Assembly: GCA_947377705.1 (NCBI GenBank)
Contig: CANCGU010000161.1
Span: forward strand, 1 to 6,251
Reading direction: 5' to 3'
From: Comamonadaceae bacterium
GTDB lineage: Bacteria; Pseudomonadota; Gammaproteobacteria; Burkholderiales; Burkholderiaceae
Length of the DNA stretch: 6,251 bases
Part shown: in pieces, positions 1 through 6,251 of the stretch
How the letters are laid out: every line of letters begins with the position of its first letter
How positions within the stretch are numbered: position 1 is the first letter of the stretch
Notes under the pieces: generated by a model
Told to the model about the DNA's origin: nothing
Seen by the model: the letters and a program-made list of their open reading frames with translations, nothing else
The model's database searches: none
Translations under genes and position numbers: made by a program

Positions 1-1119
<1,119 letters not shown>

Positions 1120-1125
1120 GCTGCC

Positions 1126-2259
1126 ATGACGCTTTCCACCTCCACCGTGTTGCGCGATGCACGACGCATCGTGGTCAAGGTCGGCTCTAGCTTGGTCACC
1201 AACGAAGGCCGTGGTTTGGACGAGCAAGCCATTGGCGAATGGTGTCGCCAACTCAGCGCCTTGGTGCGCGATGGCCGCGAAGTCATCATGGTGTCTAGCG
1301 GGGCGATTGCCGAAGGCATGAAACGTTTAGGCTGGACCACGCGCCCGCAAGCATTGCACGAGCTGCAAGCCGCCGCAGCTGTGGGGCAAATGGGCTTGGC
1401 TCAGATGTACGAAACCAAGCTGCGCGAAAACGGTTTGGGCTCGGCCCAAGTGCTACTCACCCACGCTGACCTCGCGGACCGCGAGCGCTACCTCAATGCG
1501 CGCTCTACCTTGCTGACACTGCTCACGCACGGTGTGTTGCCCGTCATCAATGAGAACGACACGGTGGTCAACGACGAAATCAAGTTTGGCGACAACGACA
1601 CCTTGGGGGCCTTGGTGGCCAACTTGGTCGAGGCCGATGCCCTCATCATCTTGACTGACCAAAAAGGCTTGTACACCGCCGACCCACGCCGTGACCCCAC
1701 AGCCACCTTTGTGCACGAAGCGCGTGCAGGCGATGCCAAGCTTGAAGACATGGCCGGTGGCGCAGGCTCCAGCATTGGCAAGGGCGGCATGATCACCAAA
1801 ATCTTGGCTGCCAAGCGTGCTGCAGGCTCTGGCGCATCTACGGTCATTGCATGGGGTCGCGAGCCAGACGCCTTGGTCCGTTTGACACAAGGCGAAGCCA
1901 TTGGCACCTTGCTAGTGGCGCAAACCCAAAAACAACAAGCCCGCAAACAATGGATGGCCGACCATCTGCAACTGCGTGGCTCCGTCACCATCGACGATGG
2001 CGCGGTGAGCAAGCTAAAAAGTGATGGCTCTAGCCTCTTGCCCATTGGCATGACCGGCGTAGACGGCGATTTTTCGCGTGGCGAAGTGATTGCGATTTTG
2101 GATGGCCAAGGCCAAGAAGTTGCGCGTGGCTTGGCCAACTATGCCGCCGCCGAAGCCCGCTTGCTGTGCCGCAAACCATCGAGTCAAATGTCTGAGTTAC
2201 TCGGCTACGCCGCTGAACCAGAAATGGTGCACCGCGATAACCTGGTGCTCTCCAAATAA
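1126..2259 (+). CDS. proB: Glutamate 5-kinase
   Basis: Phosphorylates L-glutamate with ATP to gamma-glutamyl phosphate, the first and normally proline-inhibited step of proline biosynthesis; cytoplasmic. The 377-residue product (E. coli ProB is 367) has an N-terminal amino acid kinase domain at about residues 12-260. Its motifs are VKVGSSLVT (17-25, phosphate-binding loop), VSSGAIAEG (56-64), AAVGQ (84-88), NENDTV (142-147), FGDND (154-158), [12 protein letters not shown] (176-187) and GKGGMITK (218-225). A C-terminal PUA domain runs from about 280 to 355. The start lies 6 bases after the obgE stop with no evident Shine-Dalgarno sequence, so translation probably depends on coupling to obgE. 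The partner proA (glutamyl phosphate reductase) is not in this window. The gene ends directly at a strong terminator. Confidence 0.97.
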   Translation: MTLSTSTVLRDARRIVVKVGSSLVTNEGRGLDEQAIGEWCRQLSALVRDGREVIMVSSGAIAEGMKRLGWTTRPQALHELQAAAAVGQMGLAQMYETKLRENGLGSAQVLLTHADLADRERYLNARSTLLTLLTHGVLPVINENDTVVNDEIKFGDNDTLGALVANLVEADALIILTDQKGLYTADPRRDPTATFVHEARAGDAKLEDMAGGAGSSIGKGGMITKILAAKRAAGSGASTVIAWGREPDALVRLTQGEAIGTLLVAQTQKQQARKQWMADHLQLRGSVTIDDGAVSKLKSDGSSLLPIGMTGVDGDFSRGEVIAILDGQGQEVARGLANYAAAEARLLCRKPSSQMSELLGYAAEPEMVHRDNLVLSK

Positions 2260-2260
2260 G

Positions 2261-2287
2261 AAAAAGCCCACCGAAGTGGGCTTTTTT
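2261..2287. terminator. Bidirectional intrinsic terminator between proB and rppH
   Basis: An 11-base-pair stem (AAAAAGCCCAC 2261-2271 with GTGGGCTTTTT 2276-2286) closes a CGAA tetraloop. On the + strand it is followed by a run of six T (2282-2287); on the minus strand the stem's own A run supplies five T followed by CTTATTT. The proB stop (2257-2259) and the rppH stop (2290-2292 on the minus strand) flank it within 2-3 bases, so one hairpin ends both convergent transcripts. Confidence 0.93.
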
Positions 2288-2289
2288 CA

Positions 2290-2928
2290 TCAGCCTTCGC
2301 GCGGTTGGCGCAAAGCCGCTTGCGGGTCGGGGTCAAACGTGGCGCCAGGTGGCAACTCCATGTTCATGGTCGCGCCAAACTGCTTTGGCATGCCCCCCGT
2401 GTCTTGCGCAGGATGGTGTGGCACACCACCGCGCAAATAACGGTTGCGGTTGTCTTGACGCGGCAAAAAGCGTGAAAGTTCCGTCAGTGCCATTTCATAC
2501 ACACCACGTTTGAACTCCACCACCACGTCCAGCGGCACCCAGTAGTCGTTCCAACGCCATGCGTCAAACTCTGGATGGTCAGTGGCGCGTAAATTCAAAT
2601 GGTGATCGGGCGCGACCATTTGTAGCAAAAACCAAATTTGCTTTTGGCCTTTGTAAAAACCGCGTGCATCACGTCGGATGAACCGGTCTGGCACCTCATA
2701 GCGCAACCAATCACGGGTACGGGCAACAATGCGCACATGCTCTTGCTTGAGCCCCACTTCTTCGTGCAATTCTCGGATCATGGCCTGCTCGGGAGTCTCT
2801 CCTCGATCAATGCCGCCCTGCGGGAATTGCCAGCTGTGGGTGCGGATGCGCTTACCCCAAAAAACCTGATTTTTCTGGTTGAGCAAGATGATGCCGACGT
2901 TGGGTCTGAACCCTTCTCGGTCAAGCAT
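2290..2928 (-). CDS. rppH: RNA pyrophosphohydrolase RppH (Nudix)
   Basis: Removes pyrophosphate from the triphosphate 5' end of mRNAs, which opens them to RNase E-dependent decay; cytoplasmic. From the ATG at 2928 the product is 212 residues. It begins [17 protein letters not shown], matching the usual RppH start, and carries a full Nudix box at residues 38-60 (GG...E44...R52 E53 LHE56 E57 VGL). The likely metal-binding glutamates therefore fall at 53, 56 and 57, as in E. coli RppH. WQFPQGG (33-39), [10 protein letters not shown] (94-103) and PEFDAWRW (119-126) are also family landmarks. An in-frame TTG two codons upstream would give 214 residues, but the ATG has a GAGG Shine-Dalgarno 7 bases ahead and the TTG does not. 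The C-terminus has a Pro/Gly-rich tail of about 50 residues after residue 160, making the protein longer than the E. coli enzyme (about 176). It diverges from proS. Confidence 0.95.
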   Translation of the reverse strand: MLDREGFRPNVGIILLNQKNQVFWGKRIRTHSWQFPQGGIDRGETPEQAMIRELHEEVGLKQEHVRIVARTRDWLRYEVPDRFIRRDARGFYKGQKQIWFLLQMVAPDHHLNLRATDHPEFDAWRWNDYWVPLDVVVEFKRGVYEMALTELSRFLPRQDNRNRYLRGGVPHHPAQDTGGMPKQFGATMNMELPPGATFDPDPQAALRQPREG

Positions 2929-2935
2929 AATCAAA

Positions 2936-2939
2936 CCTC
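2936..2939 (-). promoter_or_regulatory. Shine-Dalgarno of rppH, deciding the start
   Basis: On the minus strand GAGG lies 7 bases before the ATG at 2928, a good spacing. The alternative TTG at 2934 would sit 1 base from it, so the ATG is preferred. Confidence 0.75.
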
Positions 2940-2955
2940 AAATTTTTAAATTGAG
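2937..2955 (-). repeat. Imperfect 19-base palindrome overlapping the rppH ribosome binding site
   Basis: The + strand reads CTCAAATTTTTAAATTGAG: five-base arms CTCAA and TTGAG flank an A/T-only core that can add two more pairs after one mismatch. In rppH RNA the downstream arm contains GAG of the Shine-Dalgarno, so a hairpin here would cover it. As DNA it could instead be an operator. The A/T-rich composition makes a chance palindrome quite possible. Confidence 0.35.
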
Positions 2956-2958
2956 TCG

Positions 2959-2964
2959 ATTATG
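2959..2964 (-). promoter_or_regulatory. Candidate -10 element for rppH
   Basis: On the minus strand CATAAT matches five of six positions of TATAAT and would put transcription start near 2952, about 24 bases before the rppH ATG. No good -35 hexamer stands 16-18 bases upstream, so the call is weak. Some rppH promoter is expected in this 105-base divergent spacer, because the only other neighbour, proS, is on the opposite strand. I could not identify a convincing proS promoter in the same spacer. Confidence 0.3.
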
Positions 2965-3033
2965 CACAGAGCTGCACCAGTTCACTCAGAATTTGCCCTA
3001 ATTCCCTACTAAATTGACGATTCGATTGCACGC

Positions 3034-4779
3034 ATGAAAGCCTCCCAGTTTCTCATTTCCACCCTCAAAGACGCTCCTGCTGACGCCGAAGTGGTCAGCC
3101 ATAAATTGATGATGCGCGCGGGCTTGATCAAAAAGCTCGGTGCTGGCATTTACAACTACATGCCCATGGGCTTGCGCGTGATTCGCAAGGTCGAGGCCAT
3201 CGTGCGTGAAGAAATGAACAAAGCGGGCGCCATCGAGCTGGCCATGCCCGTGGTGCAACCCGCCGAGCTGTGGCAAGAAACCGGCCGCTTCGACAAAATG
3301 GGCCCAGAACTCTTGCGCATCAAAGACCGCCACGGCCGCGACTTTGTGGTGCAACCCACCAGCGAAGAAGTGGTGACCGACATCGCCCGCCAAGAAATCC
3401 GCAGCTACAAACAGCTGCCCAAAAACTTCTACCAAATCCAAACCAAATTCCGTGACGAACGTCGCCCCCGCTTTGGTTTGATGCGCGGTCGCGAATTCAT
3501 CATGAAAGACGCCTACAGCTTTGACCGTGACCAAGTTTCTGCGAAGCAAAGCTACCAAGTGATGGCCGATGCTTATCGCAAGATTTTTGACCGCTTCGGC
3601 TTGACCTACCGCGCGGTGGCCGCTGATAGCGGCGCCATTGGCGGCGATTTGAGCGAAGAGTTCCAAGTGATTGCCGCCACCGGCGAAGACGCCATCGTCT
3701 ACTGCCCCACCAGCACCTACGCCGCCAACATGGAAAAAGCCGAGGCTTTGGCCCCCGTGCAAACACGCGGTGCCGCCACACAAGCCCTGACCAAGACCGC
3801 CACACCTAGCAAGAGCACCTGCGAAGATGTGGCAGCCTTGCTGAATGCGCCCTTGAACACGACGGTCAAATCACTGGTGTTGGCCACCGACACCCTCAAC
3901 GACAAAGGCGAAGTTGTTAAATCGCAAGTGTGGCTTTTGCTCTTGCGTGGCGACCACGACATGAACGAAGTCAAAGTGGGCAAGTTGCCCGGTTTTGAAG
4001 GCGGCTTCCGCTTTGCCACAACAGGCGAAATTGAAGACCATTTCGGCTGCAAGCCTGGCTACCTCGGCCCCGTCAATTTGAAGCAGCCTTTGAAAATCGT
4101 GGCCGACCGCGATGTGGCTGTGATGGCCGACTGGACTTGCGGCGCTAACGAGGTGGACTTCCACATGACCGGCGTTAACTTTGGTCGCGATGTGTCCGAG
4201 CCTGATTTGGTCGCTGACATTCGCAACGTGGTAGCGGGTGATGCCTCGCCAGACGGTCAAGGCGTGCTCGCCATTGAACGCGGCATTGAAGTGGGCCATG
4301 TGTTCTACCTCGGCACCAAATACAGCCAAGCCATGAACGCCACGTTCTTGGACGTGAACGGCAAGCCGCAATTTATGGAAATGGGTTGCTACGGCATCGG
4401 CGTGACGCGCTTGCCCGCTGCCGCCATTGAGCAAAACCACGACGAGCGCGGCATCATTTGGCCCGACGCGATTGCGCCATTTACCGCTGTGATTTGCCCC
4501 GTCAACATGGACCGCAGCGAAGACGTCAAAGCCGCTGCCTTCAAGCTCTATGAAGAACTGCTGGCCTTAGGCGTAGACGTCATCTTGGACGACCGTGGCG
4601 AACGCCCAGGTGCTATGTTTGCCGATTGGGAACTCATTGGCGTGCCCCACCGCGTGACCATTGGCGACAAGGGCCTCAAAGACGGCGTGGTCGAGTACCA
4701 ACATCGCCGCGACACCGAGTCCACCAAAGTGGCCGTGGTCGATGTGTTGGCGCATGTGAAAGCCAAACTCGGTTTGTGA
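3034..4779 (+). CDS. proS: Prolyl-tRNA synthetase
   Basis: Class II aminoacyl-tRNA synthetase that charges tRNA(Pro) with proline; cytoplasmic and essential. The 581-residue product is the bacterial type with an inserted editing domain (E. coli ProS is 572). Motif 1 lies near 57-76. Motif 2 is at about 137-164 ([12 protein letters not shown]...[11 protein letters not shown]). The INS editing domain, which hydrolyses mischarged Ala-tRNA(Pro), spans about 225-405. It includes K279 in the TTVKSL segment, the same number as the editing lysine I recall from E. coli, and H377 in the GAN...H segment. Motif 3 is GCYGIGVTR (451-459). The anticodon-binding domain covers about 482-581 ([18 protein letters not shown] at 519-536). 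The start is set by the conserved [12 protein letters not shown] opening; there is no clear Shine-Dalgarno. The TGA stop shares its A with the next gene's ATG. Confidence 0.98.
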   Translation: MKASQFLISTLKDAPADAEVVSHKLMMRAGLIKKLGAGIYNYMPMGLRVIRKVEAIVREEMNKAGAIELAMPVVQPAELWQETGRFDKMGPELLRIKDRHGRDFVVQPTSEEVVTDIARQEIRSYKQLPKNFYQIQTKFRDERRPRFGLMRGREFIMKDAYSFDRDQVSAKQSYQVMADAYRKIFDRFGLTYRAVAADSGAIGGDLSEEFQVIAATGEDAIVYCPTSTYAANMEKAEALAPVQTRGAATQALTKTATPSKSTCEDVAALLNAPLNTTVKSLVLATDTLNDKGEVVKSQVWLLLLRGDHDMNEVKVGKLPGFEGGFRFATTGEIEDHFGCKPGYLGPVNLKQPLKIVADRDVAVMADWTCGANEVDFHMTGVNFGRDVSEPDLVADIRNVVAGDASPDGQGVLAIERGIEVGHVFYLGTKYSQAMNATFLDVNGKPQFMEMGCYGIGVTRLPAAAIEQNHDERGIIWPDAIAPFTAVICPVNMDRSEDVKAAAFKLYEELLALGVDVILDDRGERPGAMFADWELIGVPHRVTIGDKGLKDGVVEYQHRRDTESTKVAVVDVLAHVKAKLGL

Positions 4780-5459
4780 TGTTTCGACGCGCTGTTGCCC
4801 TGTGGCTCAGCCTGGCGTGTGCAGGTGTGGCACACGCAGGCCATCAGCGCGAAGAGCCTTTGATAGATTCGGTGCGCACCGCGCTCAGTGCGGCTGTGCA
4901 TCCGTCTGGACCGCCTACCTTGGTTCATGCCGATGTGAAGACGGCCAACCTATTTCAGCAGTGGTTGGTGCAAACCGAGGCGCGTTTGGAAAAACAGTTG
5001 CAACGTCGCAAAGCCAATCCGGCGCTATCCAATCTGTCAATCGCTGCTGCCACGTCAAACGGCACGCCCGATCTCCTAGCGCATGAGCTGGCCAACGCGC
5101 ACCTGCGCCGCGAGTTTTTACAAACCGTTTGGTACGAAAGTCAGCGTGCAGGTCTAGAGCCATCTTTGGTGCTGGGCTTGATTCAAGTCGAAAGTGGCTT
5201 TCGTAAATTTGCCATCAGCAGCGCCGGTGCGCGTGGCTACACGCAAGTCATGCCATTTTGGACCCGTGTGCTGGCCGAGGGAGACGCCGGCGTGTTGTTT
5301 CAAGCCCAAACCAATTTGCGCTTTGGCTGCGTCATCTTGCGGCACTACTTGAACGTTGAAAACGGAGATTTATTTTTGGCATTAGGCCGCTACAACGGCA
5401 GCCGTGGGCAAGCTCAATATCCAAACGCCGTGTTGTCGGCGCAAAAGGGGTGGCAATGA
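4779..5459 (+). CDS. Periplasmic lytic transglycosylase (SLT/GH23 type)
   Basis: Predicted to cleave the MurNAc-GlcNAc bond of peptidoglycan with 1,6-anhydro product formation, in the periplasm. The 226-residue product starts with a signal peptide (MFRR, hydrophobic residues 5-18, likely cut after AHA-20). A charged, probably helical linker follows (about 55-120). The SLT domain covers about 115-222. Its motifs are ESGF with the presumed catalytic E138, SSAGARGYTQVMP (147-159, the GxxQxMP motif) and RYNGS (204-208, in place of the commoner AYNAG). The ATG at 4779 overlaps the proS stop by one base (TGATG). A longer frame opening at 4626 lies inside proS and would bury the signal peptide, so it was rejected. 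No Shine-Dalgarno is seen; translation is probably by re-initiation after proS. The next gene overlaps by four bases. Subfamily not assigned. Confidence 0.9.
   Translation: MFRRAVALWLSLACAGVAHAGHQREEPLIDSVRTALSAAVHPSGPPTLVHADVKTANLFQQWLVQTEARLEKQLQRRKANPALSNLSIAAATSNGTPDLLAHELANAHLRREFLQTVWYESQRAGLEPSLVLGLIQVESGFRKFAISSAGARGYTQVMPFWTRVLAEGDAGVLFQAQTNLRFGCVILRHYLNVENGDLFLALGRYNGSRGQAQYPNAVLSAQKGWQ
5447..5450 (+). promoter_or_regulatory. Shine-Dalgarno-like GGGG before the lipoprotein gene
   Basis: AAAAGGGG ends 5 bases before the ATG at 5456, inside the end of the transglycosylase gene. It supports that ATG over the in-frame GTG at 5450, which would lie within the purine run itself. Confidence 0.5.
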
Positions 5460-5842
5460 GGTTTTTAGGGGTGCTGCTAGGTGCTGCGTTGTTGTCGGGT
5501 TGTGCAACGAAGGCGTATCGCGCCGTCGAGCAAGAATGCAAGCCTGCCGCCTTTGCAGACTATCCCGTCAACCCAGTGCAGGTGGTGCAAACCCGTCAGC
5601 GCGTGATTCATGTGTCGACCGGTATGCGAAGTTGCTTCACCACCCGTGACGGTGCACACACCAACACCATCTGCAACGACATCACCCGCCCCGAATACAT
5701 CCCTTACCAAGAGCGGGTGGTGATCGACCAAAACGAAGCCGTGCGCAACATGGCCATCGAGTCGTGTGCTGCTAATTTATGCCTGCAGCGTTACGGCAAC
5801 GCCAAATGTAAAACCGACCAACTGTGGGTGCCTGTGCCATAA
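5456..5842 (+). CDS. Cysteine-rich predicted lipoprotein, function unknown
   Basis: I do not recognise the family. The 128-residue product has a short lipoprotein signal (MRFLGVLLGAALLSGC) with lipobox LSGC and lipidation predicted at C16, so it is likely anchored to a membrane in the periplasm. Only one basic residue precedes the hydrophobic core. The mature part holds six further cysteines (28, 60, 73, 104, 109, 118), an even number that would allow three disulfides, and a polar segment rich in Arg, Asn and Thr around 58-80. No transmembrane segment follows the signal and no enzymatic motif is evident. Its ATG overlaps the transglycosylase stop as ATGA, indicating coupled translation and perhaps a shared envelope role, which is inference. 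An upstream GTG at 5450 would add only Met-Ala and weaken the signal peptide. No clear terminator for this operon is seen after the TAA. Confidence 0.8.
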   Translation: MRFLGVLLGAALLSGCATKAYRAVEQECKPAAFADYPVNPVQVVQTRQRVIHVSTGMRSCFTTRDGAHTNTICNDITRPEYIPYQERVVIDQNEAVRNMAIESCAANLCLQRYGNAKCKTDQLWVPVP

Positions 5843-5878
5843 AAAAAGGCCGCGCCGTTGAACTGCACCCCAGCGAAT
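5841..5878 (-). terminator. Weak candidate terminator after grxD
   Basis: Reading the minus strand after the grxD stop, a GC-rich segment (GGCGCGGCC) runs into seven T (5847-5841). The T run is typical of intrinsic termination. The hairpin, however, is poor: only a 3-base-pair GGC/GCC stem or a short G-U-containing alternative can be drawn. On the + strand there is no T run, so it would not end the proS operon. Confidence 0.3.
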
Positions 5879-6196
5879 TTAGCCGTTGATGACTTTTTGC
5901 AATTCACCTGACTCATACATTTCCATCATGATGTCCGAGCCACCGATGAATTCGCCCTTAATGTAGAGCTGTGGGATGGTGGGCCAGTTGCTGTATTCCT
6001 TGATGCCTTGACGGATTTCTGCGTCATCCAGCACATTCACTGTTTTGATGGCTTTGGGTTCTACGCCGCAAGCTTTGAGCACTTGTATCGCACGACCTGA
6101 AAAGCCGCACATGGGGAAACTGGCGCTGCCCTTCATAAACAGCAACACCTCGTTGCCTTTGACGAGTTCATCAATACGTTGTTGTGCGTCGCTCAT
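5879..6196 (-). CDS. grxD: Monothiol glutaredoxin Grx4 family
   Basis: CGFS-type monothiol glutaredoxin, which binds a [2Fe-2S] cluster together with glutathione and works in iron-sulfur cluster delivery rather than general disulfide reduction; cytoplasmic. The 105-residue product has the single-domain thioredoxin fold. It shows the active-site C30-GFS (30-33), the preceding LFMKG with K22, the cis-proline segment WPTIPQLYI (71-79) and the GG-SD glutathione-contact motif (85-88). The ATG at 6196 has a strong GGAGAG Shine-Dalgarno 7 bases upstream. A TTG at 6214 in the same frame would put the Shine-Dalgarno inside the gene and add six residues absent from the family, so it was rejected. The gene lies 25 bases after an upstream reading frame that ends at 6222, probably in the same operon, and converges on the lipoprotein gene. 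Confidence 0.96.
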   Translation of the reverse strand: MSDAQQRIDELVKGNEVLLFMKGSASFPMCGFSGRAIQVLKACGVEPKAIKTVNVLDDAEIRQGIKEYSNWPTIPQLYIKGEFIGGSDIMMEMYESGELQKVING

Positions 6197-6203
6197 AGGT
6201 TCT

Positions 6204-6207
6204 CTCC
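6204..6207 (-). promoter_or_regulatory. Shine-Dalgarno of grxD
   Basis: Minus-strand GGAG (within TTTGGAGAGA), 7 bases before the ATG at 6196. It is the best ribosome binding site in the window and fixes the grxD start. Confidence 0.85.
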
Positions 6208-6221
6208 AAATCAAAAGTTAA

Positions 6222-6251
6222 TTATTCCACTGTCGACCATTGTCCGCCGGT
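6222..6251 (-). CDS. Partial 3' end of an upstream gene, possibly prmC
   Basis: On the minus strand, from the window edge, one frame reads TGGQWSTVE followed by TAA at 6224-6222. A GGQW-like ending and a position just upstream of grxD fit PrmC (HemK), the release-factor glutamine methyltransferase, which I recall preceding grxD in Comamonadaceae. Only nine residues are visible, so both the frame and the identity are inferences. The following 25 bases to grxD contain an A/T-rich stretch and no clear terminator. Confidence 0.4.
   Translation of the reverse strand, partial: TGGQWSTVE

Noticed and set aside
2940..3033. Riboswitch, T-box or small RNA in the divergent spacer before proS
   Set aside because: The 105-base spacer shows no T-box core, extended stem structure or conserved aptamer I can recognise; it is too short once both promoters are allowed for.
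2998..3783. 261-residue reading frame on the minus strand across the start of proS
   Set aside because: Antisense shadow of proS. The + strand frame encodes all the conserved ProRS motifs; the minus product is His/Gly/Val-rich with no recognisable domain, typical of antisense frames in GC-rich genes.
3871..4440. 189-residue minus-strand frame inside proS
   Set aside because: Fully antisense to the INS and motif 3 regions of proS, with no supporting ribosome binding site or domain.
4626..4778. N-terminal extension of the transglycosylase by 51 codons
   Set aside because: It lies wholly within proS in another frame, is Arg/Gly-rich, and would place the clear signal peptide [20 protein letters not shown] in the interior. 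The ATG at 4779 is the real start.
5404..5649. 81-residue + strand frame overlapping the transglycosylase and lipoprotein genes
   Set aside because: A third-frame shadow of both genes; no start signal or domain, and Arg/Cys-rich as expected for an off-frame.
5843..5878. Terminator for the proS operon on the + strand
   Set aside because: There is no T run on this strand and no stable hairpin; the A run reads as T only on the minus strand, so at most it serves grxD.
6197..6214. Longer grxD from a TTG at 6214
   Set aside because: It would incorporate the GGAGAG Shine-Dalgarno as coding sequence; the ATG at 6196 with 7-base spacing fits the family start.

Overview
This is an ordinary chromosomal housekeeping segment of a betaproteobacterium, most likely a member of the Comamonadaceae (Limnohabitans, Rhodoferax or a relative). 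That placement is an inference. It rests on the protein sequences, on the short-tailed Obg without the long acidic C-terminus of E. coli, on the moderately high GC content, and on the gene order obgE-proB / rppH / proS-lytic transglycosylase, which I recall from Burkholderiales. I see no mobile element, CRISPR array, tRNA, rRNA or sign of recent transfer. No stretch longer than about 105 bases lacks a gene.

Left block (1-2290, + strand): an intrinsic terminator, probably belonging to an upstream rpmA outside the window, lies only 18 bases before the ATG of obgE (ribosome-assembly GTPase). obgE is followed after 6 bases by proB (glutamate 5-kinase, first step of proline synthesis). A bidirectional terminator closes proB and also serves the convergent rppH.

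Middle block (2290-5842): rppH (mRNA pyrophosphohydrolase, minus strand) and proS (prolyl-tRNA synthetase, plus strand) diverge from a 105-base spacer that must hold both promoters. proS, a secreted GH23-type lytic transglycosylase and a cysteine-rich lipoprotein of unknown function form a tightly overlapping set (TGATG, 1-base overlap; then ATGA, 4-base overlap). This looks like a translationally coupled operon joining tRNA charging to two envelope proteins.

Right block (5879-6251, minus strand): grxD, a CGFS monothiol glutaredoxin of iron-sulfur cluster metabolism, preceded by what looks like the last nine codons of another gene, possibly prmC. It converges on the lipoprotein gene.

I did not find a previously undescribed system. 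The items most worth a second look are the cysteine-rich lipoprotein coupled to the transglycosylase, the very short (possibly absent) leader of obgE, and a hairpin that could cover the rppH ribosome binding site. Three starts were moved from the longest possible reading frames to better-supported ATGs (rppH, the lytic transglycosylase and grxD), and the lipoprotein start was moved from a GTG to an ATG.
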